A stretch of 64,000 bases of DNA from Halomonas sp. JB37 (GTDB taxonomy: Bacteria > Pseudomonadota > Gammaproteobacteria > Pseudomonadales > Halomonadaceae), in assembly GCF_002332255.1 (NCBI RefSeq), contig NZ_NRGW01000001.1, positions 2,294,001 through 2,358,000 of the forward strand, read 5' to 3'. A program made the position numbers and the translations under genes. Each line of letters begins with the position of its first letter. Position 1 is the first letter of the stretch. Below are positions 52,974 through 62,804 of this stretch, piece by piece. The notes under the pieces were generated by a model. The model was not told the DNA's origin. It made no database searches and worked only from the letters and a program-made list of their open reading frames with translations.

Positions 52974-52988
52974 ATGCTAATCTAGCAT
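52974..52988. promoter_or_regulatory. Palindrome in rarD-yafV divergent region
   Basis: ATGCTA-ATC-TAGCAT, a perfect 6-3-6 palindrome midway in the 70-base divergent gap. Candidate operator or simply overlapping -10 elements (TAATCT and its complement). Confidence 0.4.
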
Positions 52989-53023
52989 AAACTTTGAAAT
53001 AACACTGGCAATGGAGGTGTTGA

Positions 53024-53839
53024 ATGAGCGAACTACGAACCAGTTTAGTGCAGTGCGATTTGCGTTGGGAGGATCCTCAGGCAAATCATGCACATCTTGA
53101 ACAGTTATTGGGTGAGCTGGACAGCCGCGATACGGATCTAATTGTCTTGCCGGAAATGTTTGCCACCGGTTTTACCATGAACTCGCGTGAAATGGCCCAG
53201 CCAATGGCGGAAAGCACCAGTATTGCCTGGCTTCAGGCGCAAGCGAAAACTCGCCAGTGTGTGATGACTGGCAGCGTAGCGATTGAAGAGCAGGGGGCAT
53301 TTTTTAACCGTTTAATTTGGGCGACACCTGACGGTGAAATCACTTATTACGATAAGCGTCATCTATTTCGTATGGCCGGCGAGCATGAGCGCTATGGCAT
53401 GGGAGTAGAGCGCAATATCGTTAAGCTAAAGGGTTTTAAACTGCTGCTAAGTATCTGCTACGATTTGCGCTTTCCGGTTTGGATGAGGCAGCAGCCAGCA
53501 GAAGGGGAGCATTTCGAGTATGATGCCCTTCTCTGTGTCGCTAACTGGCCAGCACCGCGACGCCACCCTTGGCGTACGCTGCTGCAAGCCCGGGCGGTAG
53601 AAAACTTAAGCTATGTCATTGGTGTTAATCGCGTTGGAGAAGATGCTAAGGGGCTTGCCTACAGCGGCGATTCCTTATTGGTCGACTTCAAAGGCGAACC
53701 GCTAATTGATCACCCCGCCCATACCCCGTTTATAGAAACGGGCACGTTGGATAAAACTGCCCTTGATGCTTTTCGTGAAAAATTCCCTGCTTGGCAAGAT
53801 GCCGATCGTTTTGAGCTGCTGCCAGGAGTGGGTCAATGA
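53024..53839 (+). CDS. yafV: Omega-amidase, nitrilase family
   Basis: Carbon-nitrogen hydrolase, 271 residues, probably deaminating 2-oxoglutaramate or 2-oxosuccinamate, a side-product repair reaction after glutamine transaminases. The catalytic triad is Glu44 (VLPEMFATGF), Lys111 (YYDKRHLF) and Cys145 (SICYDLRFP). The wording YDKRHLFRMAGEH is the YafV/NIT2 type. GGAGGTGTTGA precedes the ATG. Its stop overlaps the rsuA start. Confidence 0.88.
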   Translation: MSELRTSLVQCDLRWEDPQANHAHLEQLLGELDSRDTDLIVLPEMFATGFTMNSREMAQPMAESTSIAWLQAQAKTRQCVMTGSVAIEEQGAFFNRLIWATPDGEITYYDKRHLFRMAGEHERYGMGVERNIVKLKGFKLLLSICYDLRFPVWMRQQPAEGEHFEYDALLCVANWPAPRRHPWRTLLQARAVENLSYVIGVNRVGEDAKGLAYSGDSLLVDFKGEPLIDHPAHTPFIETGTLDKTALDAFREKFPAWQDADRFELLPGVGQ

Positions 53840-54543
53840 TGCGCCTTGATCGATTTTTAAGTGAAACCTCTCCGTTAACCCGTAGCCTAGCCAAGCGGGC
53901 ACTGAAAAACGGTGAAGTCACCTTGAACGGTGAGCCCATTAAACAGTCGGCGACCCAGATTGATACGGATAACGATGTCGTCGTACTCAACGGCGAACGG
54001 CTGGCGCTCGTTGGCATTCGCTATATTATGCTGCATAAGCCAGTGGACGTTGAATGTAACGCCCGCCGTGGGCTCTATCCAAGGGTGATCGACTTGATCG
54101 ATCTACCCAAAGCCGAGCGCTTGCAGCCAGTAGGGCGCTTGGATGTAGATACCACCGGCTTGCTGCTATTAACCGATGACGGTCACTGGTCGCACCGCGT
54201 TACGTCACCACGCCACCGCTGTGGCAAAGTGTATATCGCTGAGCTAGCTGAGCCGATGGAAGGCTCAGCCGCGGATTGGGCGATTAATCAAGTTGCTGAT
54301 GGCTTAATGCTTGATGGTGAGGAAACGCTGACCCAGCCCGCTGTGTTACGACTCCTTTCGCCCACTCAGGCAGAACTCACCATTACGGAAGGGCGCTACC
54401 ACCAGGTAAAGCGTATGTTTGCTGCATTAGGCAATCACGTGAATTCGCTGCATCGTAGTTCAATCGGTGATGTTGCATTGGATGAGAATCTGGCCCCAGG
54501 CGAATGGCGTGAATTAACCGAAGCCGAAATTGCCAGCTTCTAA
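53836..54543 (+). CDS. rsuA: 16S rRNA pseudouridine synthase RsuA
   Basis: Makes pseudouridine 516 in 16S rRNA. 235 residues: an S4-like N-terminal domain (MRLDRFLSETSPLTRSLAKR) and the catalytic domain with GRLDVDTTGLLLLTDDG, whose Asp is the nucleophile, plus SPRHRCGKVYIAEL and EGRYHQVKRMFAALGNHV, all close to E. coli RsuA. The start could be either of two adjacent ATG codons (53836 or 53839). It is coupled to the upstream amidase by overlap. Confidence 0.94.
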   Translation: MMRLDRFLSETSPLTRSLAKRALKNGEVTLNGEPIKQSATQIDTDNDVVVLNGERLALVGIRYIMLHKPVDVECNARRGLYPRVIDLIDLPKAERLQPVGRLDVDTTGLLLLTDDGHWSHRVTSPRHRCGKVYIAELAEPMEGSAADWAINQVADGLMLDGEETLTQPAVLRLLSPTQAELTITEGRYHQVKRMFAALGNHVNSLHRSSIGDVALDENLAPGEWRELTEAEIASF

Positions 54544-54597
54544 GTAGAGGCTTTTACTTGCTGGTGTGACTTCAAATTTTAAATGCCGAAATAGTTT

Positions 54598-54635
54598 AAG
54601 CCGCGTCCCTTGCTAGCTAGGGAAGCGGCTTTTTT
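54598..54635 (+). terminator. Intrinsic terminator after rsuA
   Basis: AAGCCGC-gt-CCCT ... AGGG-aa-GCGGCTT stem with an internal mismatch, followed by six T. The rest of the 252-base gap to the yej operon shows nothing else I can support. Confidence 0.88.
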
Positions 54636-54795
54636 ATGTCTGCGGCTAATACAGTGATGCTCGAGCAGTCAATTTATACCGTTATCCTACATAATGGCAT
54701 AAATAATACACTAACTGTCAGCATGACAAGCAGGCATTGCCTTCTAGCGTTAGCGCTACCCGCTTAACGTCGCGCGATTTCGGATAATAAGTCCC

Positions 54796-56382
54796 CTAGC
54801 TTGTTAAGTGAGCCGCTGAAATCAGTGCCTGAGTATAAGAATGCTGTGGGGATACAAGTACATCCAGGCAATCACCTTGCTCAACCACTTCACCATCTTT
54901 AAGCACCATGATGCGATGAGCCATGGCACGAATAACGGCTAAATCGTGGCTAATAAATAGATAGCTTAACTGGCGGCGAGCTTGAAGGTCGCGCAGCAGC
55001 GTCACTAGCTGCTTTTGAACGGTTCGGTCTAACGCTGAGGTTGGCTCATCAAGCACTAGAAGCTCTGGCTCTAAAATGATTGCTCTGGCCACTGCAATGC
55101 GCTGGCGCTGGCCGCCGGAAAATTCATGTGGATAACGAGCAGCGCAGCTTTCCGGTAATCCCACCTCACGCAGGGTCTGATTAACCCGCTGATTGACCTC
55201 TGCATCAGTCAGGTGAGGATAGTGAAAGCGCAGCCCCTCACTTACGATGTCAAACACCGGCATCCTTGGGGAGAGCGCGCCATAAGGATCTTGGAACACC
55301 ATCTGCAGACGGTGGCGATGACGCCGCAATGCGTTGCCGGTTAGGCTGCTTAATTTATCGTTGCCAAGGATGACCTCGCCTTGGCTCGCAACCAGACGCA
55401 TGACCGCTGATGCCAGCGTGGTTTTACCTGAACCCGACTCACCCACAATACCTAAGGTTTCGCCTGGTGCGATATGAAAGTCAATCGGATGAACGGCCAC
55501 AAAATCAGGGCGCTGCGGTTTAAACAAGCCCGTTTTAGCGCGCTTAAAACTGACACTTAGCTTACGGGCAGTAAGTACTGGGGCCGCGTGTTTAATGGCC
55601 TGCGGCCGACCTTCTGGCTCGGCGGCCAGCAGCGCTTTGGTATAATCGCTTTGTGGGTGCTCAAAGACCTGCTCAACTGACCCTATTTCTTGTATACGCC
55701 CCTGATACATCACGCAGATGCGATCCGCATGGCGGCGTACCAGGTTTAGGTCATGGCTGATAAACAGCATGCCCATTCCGTGGTGATCGCGTAGTTCGCG
55801 CAGCAAAGCAAGGATCTCTTGCTGCACCGTCACATCCAGGGCGGTGGTGGGCTCGTCGGCTATCAGCAGTAATGGATTGTTAGCAATCGCCATGGCAATC
55901 ATCACGCGCTGACGCTGTCCGCCTGAAAGCTGATGGGGCCAAGCATCAAGCAACTCGTCCGGGCGCGGTAGTTTTACTTGCTCAAGCAGCACTTTACTAC
56001 GCTGACGTGCCGCTTGGCCGCTGAGACCTTGATGTAGGCGCAGAGCTTCTCCGATCTGCTTGCCAACGCGATGAAGAGGATTAAGCGAGGTCATGGGTTC
56101 TTGAAAGATAAACCCGAGCTGATTGCCGCGAATGCCGTTCCACTGTCTGGGCGTTAAGTTGGCAAGATTCGTCTCTCCCAGCCAGCGCTCGCCGTGAATA
56201 GTGGCATTGTTGGGCAGTAAATTAGCGATGCCTAGCGCAGAGACCGATTTACCCGAACCAGATTCGCCAACGATAGCCAGGGTTTCCCCCGCGTTGAGGG
56301 TGAGCGACAGCGAGTGGACGACTTGGTGGCCATCGAAAGCGACGGCTATGTTTTCAAGGCGCAGGAGCGGGTTATTAGACAT
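54796..56382 (-). CDS. yejF: Peptide ABC transporter, fused double ATPase (YejF)
   Basis: Cytoplasmic ATPase with two ABC domains in one chain, 528 residues (E. coli YejF 529). Each half has its own Walker A (GESGSGKSVSALG and GESGSGKTTLASA), signature (LSGGQRQRVMIAMA and FSGGQRQRIAVARA) and Walker B (LLIADEPTTALD and LLVLDEPTSALD). The ATG at 56382 overlaps the yejE end by 8 bases. Last gene of yejABEF. Confidence 0.94.
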   Translation of the reverse strand: MSNNPLLRLENIAVAFDGHQVVHSLSLTLNAGETLAIVGESGSGKSVSALGIANLLPNNATIHGERWLGETNLANLTPRQWNGIRGNQLGFIFQEPMTSLNPLHRVGKQIGEALRLHQGLSGQAARQRSKVLLEQVKLPRPDELLDAWPHQLSGGQRQRVMIAMAIANNPLLLIADEPTTALDVTVQQEILALLRELRDHHGMGMLFISHDLNLVRRHADRICVMYQGRIQEIGSVEQVFEHPQSDYTKALLAAEPEGRPQAIKHAAPVLTARKLSVSFKRAKTGLFKPQRPDFVAVHPIDFHIAPGETLGIVGESGSGKTTLASAVMRLVASQGEVILGNDKLSSLTGNALRRHRHRLQMVFQDPYGALSPRMPVFDIVSEGLRFHYPHLTDAEVNQRVNQTLREVGLPESCAARYPHEFSGGQRQRIAVARAIILEPELLVLDEPTSALDRTVQKQLVTLLRDLQARRQLSYLFISHDLAVIRAMAHRIMVLKDGEVVEQGDCLDVLVSPQHSYTQALISAAHLTS

Positions 56383-57457
56383 GTTGAGTCTCTTTGCTAG
56401 GACCTGCTGGGTGCTGGGACTGCTGCACGTGACGAGGGTCAAACGCATCACGCAGGCCTTCGCCAATAAATACCAACAGCGAAAGCATTACTGCTAGCGT
56501 CATAAATGCGGTAATGCCCAGCCAAGGGGCATGCAGGTTATTTTTACCCTGTGCCGCCAGCTCGCCCAATGAAGGGGCGCCCGGCGGGAGGCCAAATCCA
56601 AGGAAATCCAAGGCTGTCAGGGTGCCGATGGCGCCGGTGAATAAAAAAGGAATAAAGGTAAGCGTCGCGACCATCGCGTTAGGTAGCACGTGGCGCCACA
56701 TGATTAAGCGTGATGGGAGCCCCATTGCTTTCGCTGAGCGCACGTACTCCAGATTACGCGCCCGCAGGAATTCGGCGCGGACAATATCCACTAAGCCTAG
56801 CCATGAAAACAGCAGCATAATCCCTAGCAGCCACCAGAAACCTGGCTGAACAAAGCTGGCTAAAATAATCAGTAAGAATAATACCGGTAAGCCTGACCAA
56901 ATTTCAGTCACGCGCTGGCCGATTAGATCCACTTTACCGCCAAAGTAGCCCTGCACACCGCCCGCAAAAACGCCAATGATGAGTGACCCTGCGGTGAGCA
57001 CTAGCGCAAACGCAACGGAAAGGCGAAACCCATAGATCACGCGTGCTAATACATCGCGGCCTTGATCATCAGTTCCCAGCAGATGGCGGCGGTCCGGCGG
57101 TGCAGGCGAGGGCTGCGTCATATACATATCAAGCGTTTGATAAGAGAAAGGGTTCGCCGGCCACAGCGCCCAGCCGTGGTCATCAATTTGCTGCTGAATG
57201 AAGGGATCTAGATAGTCGGTGCGTGTAGGCAGAAAACCACCAAATTCGGTTTCCGGGTAGTCCACCAGCAAGGGAACGTACCACTGGCCTTCGTAGTGCA
57301 TGACAATGGGCTTGTCGTTAGCAATAAGCTCTGCAAACAGGCTGACAATAAATAGCGCGCCAAATAGCCAAAGGGAAATACGGGCACGGCGATTGGCTTT
57401 AAACGCGGCCAGGCGGCGGCGAGTAATAGGTGATAAGCGTGACGATAGTAAGGCCAT
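56375..57457 (-). CDS. yejE: Peptide ABC transporter permease (YejE)
   Basis: Inner-membrane permease, 360 residues from the ATG at 57457 (GGGAG upstream). An N-terminal helix and a large periplasmic insert with the YejE-typical PIVMHYEGQWYVPLL and HLLGTDDQGRDVLARVIYG precede the standard permease domain with EYVRSAKAMGLP. Separated by 2 bases from yejB. Confidence 0.94.
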   Translation of the reverse strand: MALLSSRLSPITRRRLAAFKANRRARISLWLFGALFIVSLFAELIANDKPIVMHYEGQWYVPLLVDYPETEFGGFLPTRTDYLDPFIQQQIDDHGWALWPANPFSYQTLDMYMTQPSPAPPDRRHLLGTDDQGRDVLARVIYGFRLSVAFALVLTAGSLIIGVFAGGVQGYFGGKVDLIGQRVTEIWSGLPVLFLLIILASFVQPGFWWLLGIMLLFSWLGLVDIVRAEFLRARNLEYVRSAKAMGLPSRLIMWRHVLPNAMVATLTFIPFLFTGAIGTLTALDFLGFGLPPGAPSLGELAAQGKNNLHAPWLGITAFMTLAVMLSLLVFIGEGLRDAFDPRHVQQSQHPAGPSKETQHV

Positions 57458-57459
57458 TA

Positions 57460-58533
57460 TCACGACTCCCGGGTTGAAAAGTCGATACGCGGATCTACCC
57501 ACACGTAGGTCAGATCGGAAATCAGCTTGAGAATTAGTCCGATCACGGTGTACAAAAACAAAGTGCCGAAAATAACCGGATAGTCCCGTTGCATTACCGC
57601 CTCAAAGCCAAGTAGGCCCAGGCCGTCAAGCGAGAAGATAACTTCGATCAATAGTGCGCCGGTGAAGAAGATACCGATCATCGCGGAAGGCAGGCCCGCG
57701 ATAATGATGAGCATGGCATTACGAAAGACATGCCCATAAAGCACGCGACGTTCATCTGCGCCTTTTGCGCGAGCGGTAATTACATATTGTTTGTGAATCT
57801 CATCAAGGAAGCTGTTTTTGGTCAGCATGGTGAGGGTGGCAAAACTGCCAATAGCAGCAGCGATGACCGGTAGCGTGATATGCCAGAAATAGTCTTTCAC
57901 TTTACCCAGTATCGATAGCTGGTCAAAGTCAGGTGAGGTTAAGCCGCGTAACGGGAACAGGTCCCAATAGGTGCCGCCGGCAAAAAGAACAATCAACAGG
58001 ATCGCAAACAAAAAGCCGGGGATGGCGTAGCCGACAATGACGAGTCCCGATGACCAGACATCAAAACGAGAGCCATGGCGCAGTGCTTTCTGAATGCCTA
58101 ATGGAATGGAGATTAAATACACCAGCAGTGTCGTCCAAAGCCCAAGCGATATAGAGACGGGAAGGCGCTCGATCATCAATTCGATCACGGGTCGGTCACG
58201 AAAAAAACTAGTGCCAAAATCAAGGCTAAGATAGTCTGCCATCATGCCGATAAAGCGTTCGTGTGCGGGCTTGTCAAAACCGAACTGCTGTTCTAGCTGT
58301 TCGATAAAACGTGGGTCAATGCCGCGTGCACCGCGGGAGTCGTCGCTAATCTGCACGTCCGCACCGCCCATGTCTAAACGGGTGCTAGCCATGGCGTCGG
58401 CACCTTCAAAACGCGCTAGCATTTGATCAATGGGCCCGCCTGGCGCCGCTTGAACAATCATAAAATTGAGTAGCATGATCCCTAATAGGGTCGGGATCAT
58501 TAACAGCAGTCGGCGAAGGGTATAGCGGGCCAC
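57460..58533 (-). CDS. yejB: Peptide ABC transporter permease (YejB)
   Basis: Inner-membrane permease, 357 residues, six helices, with the Dpp/Opp-type N terminus [20 protein letters not shown] and a periplasmic insert between helices 1 and 2 (about 30-110). The start is GTG at 58533 after GGAG. Forms the channel with YejE. Confidence 0.94.
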   Translation of the reverse strand: MARYTLRRLLLMIPTLLGIMLLNFMIVQAAPGGPIDQMLARFEGADAMASTRLDMGGADVQISDDSRGARGIDPRFIEQLEQQFGFDKPAHERFIGMMADYLSLDFGTSFFRDRPVIELMIERLPVSISLGLWTTLLVYLISIPLGIQKALRHGSRFDVWSSGLVIVGYAIPGFLFAILLIVLFAGGTYWDLFPLRGLTSPDFDQLSILGKVKDYFWHITLPVIAAAIGSFATLTMLTKNSFLDEIHKQYVITARAKGADERRVLYGHVFRNAMLIIIAGLPSAMIGIFFTGALLIEVIFSLDGLGLLGFEAVMQRDYPVIFGTLFLYTVIGLILKLISDLTYVWVDPRIDFSTRES

Positions 58534-58582
58534 AGATCACTCCACGAATGTTTGACAATAAGCCGTTGCTATTAAGTCGGGG

Positions 58583-60523
58583 TCAGCGGCGGCGCTGCAG
58601 TTCTATTTCACGATCGGTGTCGACCCACCATGCATCCAGATCCATGCCGTAGGCGGGAAAAGGTTCGCGATAGCCAAATTTATCCCACACCGCAATGCGC
58701 TTTTCGCCGGAATGGTAATGAGGAATAACGTAAAACCCCCAGCGCAAAACGCGGTCGAGCGCGCGCGTAGCGGTATCAAGTTCTGCTCGCCCGTCTGCGC
58801 GAATCAACGTTTCCACCAGCGAATCTATCGCTGGATTAGCCAGTGACATGCGGTTGCGGCTTTGCGGAGCCTCTGCGGCGGCGCTGGTCCAATAATCGCG
58901 CTGCTCATTGCCCGGATTGTTCGACTGAGGGAAGTGGCTAATCACTATGTCATAGTCATAATTGCGCTGCCGGTTTAAATACTGATTGATATCAACGATA
59001 CGCAGTGATGTTTGTACACCAAGGCGGGCCATGTTGCGCAACATAGGCTGCACAACGCGTTCCAGCGCCGAGTCGTAGAGCAGCACTTCCAGACTTAAAG
59101 GCTCCCCCGTTTGTTGATTAACCAGCACGCCGTCTTCTACCGCGTAACCGGCCTCACGTAGCAGCGAAAGTGCTAAGCGAAGGCGTTCACGCAGGTCAGT
59201 GGGGATATCAATTGGCAATGGTTCAGTGAATAAGCGGTCAGAGTGAAGTGAGGATTCAAGCTCTTCACGTAAGGGCTCTAGCAGTGCAAGCTCCTCTTCA
59301 GAAGGCAGGCCGGTGGCTTCCATCTCTGAATTTTGGAAAAAACTTTCGGTACGCTTATAAGCATCGTAAAAAATATTGGTGTTCAACCAGGGAAAATCGA
59401 AAGTGAGGCTAAGCGCTTCACGTACCCGGGGATCTTGAAATTTCTGTTGACGCAGGTTGAACACAAAGGCCTGCATCATTGAAGGGTTGACGTCAGGAAT
59501 GGTTAGGCGTTTCACCAAGCCTTCTTCATAGGCAGAGAAGTCGTAACCAATGGCCCAGGTGGCTGCGCGTGCGTCCTCACGAAAGTCGGTTAGCCCTGCC
59601 TTAAATGCTTCCCAGGCGATGTCGCGGTCGCGGTAATAGTCATAAACAATGCGATCAATGTTGTAACGCCCAACGTTGACCGGTAAATCTTTACCCCAGT
59701 AGTTCTCATCGCGCTGAAACGTAATTCGCCGACCGGGATCCACGTCACTAATGCGATAAGGGCCGGAGCCAGGGTGTGCTACGAGTGTCGGCGACGTAAA
59801 TTCGTGCTGCTCCCAATAGTGGCGGGGCAGTATAGGCAGCTGTGCAATGATTAATGGTAGTTCTCTAGATTCGGTATCGTTAAAGGTAAAACGCACCTGA
59901 TGCTCGTTGAGTGCTATCACCTCTTCCACGCCCGCATAATAGCTGGCGTAAAACGGGTTACCTTTTTCACGTAATAGGTTAAGCGTGAAAACAACGTCGT
60001 ACGCGGTGACGGGCTCGCCATCCTGGAAACGTGCTTCTGGGCGCAGGTCAAACTCAATCCAGTGCCGATCAGGATCAAGACGCACGCCTTCTGCAAGCAG
60101 GCCGTAAAGACTAAACGGTTCGCCGGGGTTACTGGCCATCAGTGTGTCGTAAATTTGTGAAATGCCGCTGGCGGGGGTGCCTCGAATAATAAACGGATTG
60201 ATAGAGTCGAAGCTTGCGCCTACTGCTGTATGCGTAATTGTGCCACCTTTGGGGGCATGGGGATTTACATGCGGAAAGTAGGCAAAGTCCTCGGGGAGCT
60301 CGGGGCTATCATAGAGCGATAGCCCATGAACCGTTTCCACCGGCACTACGTTGTTTTCATCAGTATTTAGATCACCGACAACGCTATTTCTATCAACGCT
60401 GTTTTTAGCAACGTAGGAGGGCGCCTCGGTATCAGGCGTTTGCTCTATCGCGAGCGCCGATACATTGAAAACTAAGCAGCTGACGAATAACAACGTTTTC
60501 GCAAAAAATACACCACGCGGCAT
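58583..60523 (-). CDS. yejA: Peptide ABC transporter substrate-binding protein (YejA)
   Basis: Periplasmic oligopeptide-binding protein of SBP family 5, 646 residues, with an N-terminal signal peptide (hydrophobic 8-25). FAYFPHVNPHAPKGGTITHTA and FDSINPFIIRG match YejA, the binding protein whose importer takes up peptide antibiotics such as microcin C in E. coli. An extra Asn/Asp-rich stretch of about 40 residues follows the signal peptide. AGGAAATCACCA precedes the ATG. First gene of the yejABEF operon. Confidence 0.93.
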   Translation of the reverse strand: MPRGVFFAKTLLFVSCLVFNVSALAIEQTPDTEAPSYVAKNSVDRNSVVGDLNTDENNVVPVETVHGLSLYDSPELPEDFAYFPHVNPHAPKGGTITHTAVGASFDSINPFIIRGTPASGISQIYDTLMASNPGEPFSLYGLLAEGVRLDPDRHWIEFDLRPEARFQDGEPVTAYDVVFTLNLLREKGNPFYASYYAGVEEVIALNEHQVRFTFNDTESRELPLIIAQLPILPRHYWEQHEFTSPTLVAHPGSGPYRISDVDPGRRITFQRDENYWGKDLPVNVGRYNIDRIVYDYYRDRDIAWEAFKAGLTDFREDARAATWAIGYDFSAYEEGLVKRLTIPDVNPSMMQAFVFNLRQQKFQDPRVREALSLTFDFPWLNTNIFYDAYKRTESFFQNSEMEATGLPSEEELALLEPLREELESSLHSDRLFTEPLPIDIPTDLRERLRLALSLLREAGYAVEDGVLVNQQTGEPLSLEVLLYDSALERVVQPMLRNMARLGVQTSLRIVDINQYLNRQRNYDYDIVISHFPQSNNPGNEQRDYWTSAAAEAPQSRNRMSLANPAIDSLVETLIRADGRAELDTATRALDRVLRWGFYVIPHYHSGEKRIAVWDKFGYREPFPAYGMDLDAWWVDTDREIELQRRR

Positions 60524-60643
60524 TGGTGATTTCCTATGTGAAAAAAGCCTACTGTTATGACAATGCTATCAGTACGGTATGATCAATGGCTGCTTAAAAA
60601 AAACGATTATTCTAAACGCTGACGATTTTTACTCGGCATAGTG

Positions 60644-61864
60644 TCAGCGCTCTGAAAGCGTCAGTAATTGGCCAGGCTGTAGAGCGCCGGGCCGATCAAT
60701 CGCATTCCAGCGTATTAGGTCTTGCTGGTTGATATTATACTGGGCTGCGATCGCTGAAAGACTGTCGCCTCGCTCAACGCGATGTGTCTCGCTACTAGCG
60801 TTTTGCGCGAATGCCGGGCTATTGCCTTGTGCCAATTGAGCCAACACTTGAGCATCGACCTCTTCAGGGACTAGCAGCGTCTGAGCACTACGCGGATCAA
60901 TGCTGCCATTAAGCAGGCCGGGGTTCAGCTCCGCCAGTGCAGTTTGGCTTACATCTAGCAACTGAGAAGCTTCAGAAAGGCTCACCGCATGGGCTAGCTG
61001 CACTTTTGCAAACGCTGGATCAGAGTGGATCTCAGGCAAAATGACACCGTAACGTTCTGGATCATTGATAATCGTTGCGATGGCTTTTAGCTTAGGCACG
61101 TATTGCATAGTTTCATATGGCAGGGAAAGGTCCCAGTAACCGCCGTTTAAACCCTGGTCCTGGGCCTGGTGCTGAGCACGATTGACAGTCCCAGCACCGG
61201 CATTGTAAGCGGCCAATGAAAGCATTAAATCACCTTCATACCACTGGTCAGCCTGCATTTCTAAGTAGTCAAGTGCCGCATCGGTAGATGTTACAACGTC
61301 TAACCGACCATCATAGTTGCCGTTGCGCACTAGGCCTAATGCGTCGCCGGTACCGGGCATAAACTGCCAAAGGCCAGCGGCTCCACGATGGCTTTTGGCA
61401 GCGGGGTCAAACGAGCTTTCTACAAAGGGAATTAGAGCAACTTCGCCCGGAAGACCACGCTCGCTTACCTGTTGGCTAATCCAGGCAAGCCAGGGTGTTG
61501 CGCGTTCAGTGATGGTGGCGATATTTTCTGGGCTTGACTGATAGTGCTCAATCCACGCATCTACCCTTGCTTGGGCATCTGCTGAGAGCGGGGCATCTTG
61601 CCATTGGAAGCTTTTACGTAGCGTTGTCCAGGCGTCTTGAGGCTCTAGCTCCAAAGCTTCCCAGAAATGCGACTGGAAAGCTGAGGGGCTTGGTGTAGCG
61701 TCCGGCATGCCAGTATTTGCAGCATATTGCGCGGTGGCGGTAGACGATGTTGATGCTTCATACGCCGATGCCTGAGAACTTGCAGCGGCGGCTAAAATTA
61801 GGCCCATAATGACGGAGCTGCCAGCGCTCAGCATCAAGCGCTGGCGAATCGTTCGATAGGTCAT
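60644..61864 (-). CDS. mltD: Membrane-bound lytic murein transglycosylase D-like
   Basis: Periplasmic peptidoglycan lytic transglycosylase, 406 residues. Signal peptide (about 10-34); SLT domain with catalytic Glu149 in PFVESSFDP and the AAGLWQFMPGTG and LSLAAYNAGAGTVNRA motifs; one C-terminal LysM repeat (HRVERGDSLSAIAAQYNI, about 360-404). E. coli MltD has two LysM repeats and a lipobox; here I see one LysM and no clear lipobox. Neighbouring gloB agrees with E. coli order (mltD-gloB-yafS-rnhA). Confidence 0.9.
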   Translation of the reverse strand: MTYRTIRQRLMLSAGSSVIMGLILAAAASSQASAYEASTSSTATAQYAANTGMPDATPSPSAFQSHFWEALELEPQDAWTTLRKSFQWQDAPLSADAQARVDAWIEHYQSSPENIATITERATPWLAWISQQVSERGLPGEVALIPFVESSFDPAAKSHRGAAGLWQFMPGTGDALGLVRNGNYDGRLDVVTSTDAALDYLEMQADQWYEGDLMLSLAAYNAGAGTVNRAQHQAQDQGLNGGYWDLSLPYETMQYVPKLKAIATIINDPERYGVILPEIHSDPAFAKVQLAHAVSLSEASQLLDVSQTALAELNPGLLNGSIDPRSAQTLLVPEEVDAQVLAQLAQGNSPAFAQNASSETHRVERGDSLSAIAAQYNINQQDLIRWNAIDRPGALQPGQLLTLSER

Positions 61865-61894
61865 AGTTGCATTCGTTTCGTTTCGATAGCGTTA

Positions 61895-62662
61895 TTAAAA
61901 ACGGTTCTTCCACTCACGTAGAGTAGTGAACGTAGCGAGATCATTATCATTAATACCCTGAGTGCCAGCTGCTTGGCGCACGCTATCGGTGGCCACGCGT
62001 AAGTAGGGATTAATTTTCAGCTCGCGTCCTATCGTGCTGGGTAAGGTCGGGCGATCCAGTGCCCTGGCCTTTTCACACTCCTGTAAGGCGTGTTTGACAT
62101 CATCATTATCAGGGTCCGCAGCACGAGCAAACGCAAGATTCGCTTGTGTGTACTCATGGGCTGCAAAGACCAGCGTATCTTCTGGGAGTTCCGCAAATTG
62201 TTTCAACGCTGTGAACATTTGTTCCGGAGTGCCTTCAAATAAACGGCCACAGCCAGCGCAGAAAAGTGTGTCACCACAAAACAGCAGGGCAGGGATGCCC
62301 GGCGTAAAATAGCTGATATGGTCAAGCGTGTGGCCGGGCGTCGCCATGACTTCAAATAACCGCCCCATAATGCGGATTTGGTCGCCATCCTCCACAAACT
62401 CATCAATACCTTGAATGGTGGGGTTGTTGGGGCCGATCACATGCGGAGAATAACGTTTGATCAATTCGGCTAGGCCGCCGGTATGATCATGATGGTGATG
62501 AGTAATCAGAATGCTCTCTAGGCGTAGCGACTCTCGCTCCAGAAACTCGATTACAGGGGCGGCTTCACCCGGGTCCACCACGCAAACGTTTTGACTGGTA
62601 TCTTGTCTTAATAGCCAAATATAGTTGTCGCTAAGGGCTGGAATCGGTGTCACGCTCATCAT
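61895..62662 (-). CDS. gloB: Hydroxyacylglutathione hydrolase (glyoxalase II)
   Basis: Metallo-beta-lactamase-fold enzyme releasing D-lactate and glutathione from S-lactoylglutathione. 255 residues. Metal motif THHHHDH at 54-60, GHTLDHISYF, CGDTLFCAGCGRLFEG and AAHEYTQANLAFA are all standard. Two adjacent ATG codons are possible starts; I use the first. Divergent from the methyltransferase at 62805. Confidence 0.96.
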   Translation of the reverse strand: MMSVTPIPALSDNYIWLLRQDTSQNVCVVDPGEAAPVIEFLERESLRLESILITHHHHDHTGGLAELIKRYSPHVIGPNNPTIQGIDEFVEDGDQIRIMGRLFEVMATPGHTLDHISYFTPGIPALLFCGDTLFCAGCGRLFEGTPEQMFTALKQFAELPEDTLVFAAHEYTQANLAFARAADPDNDDVKHALQECEKARALDRPTLPSTIGRELKINPYLRVATDSVRQAAGTQGINDNDLATFTTLREWKNRF

Positions 62663-62804
62663 CGGCGAGATCCTTTAAGTGTCAAAAAATAGAGCTGGTA
62701 AAAAGAACGTATAAATGTAAAACGCAGCTAGAAATGCAAAACATGGCGCTAAATTGGTGCTTAAAAGGCGCTAAAAGCCGTTACTTTGGAGGGAAGTGCT
62801 GTTC

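Noticed and set aside
60617..60649. CGCTGAC/GTCAGCG inverted repeat at the mltD end as a terminator
   Set aside because: The loop is 19 bases and the T run starts more than ten bases past the stem, so it is not a convincing intrinsic terminator.
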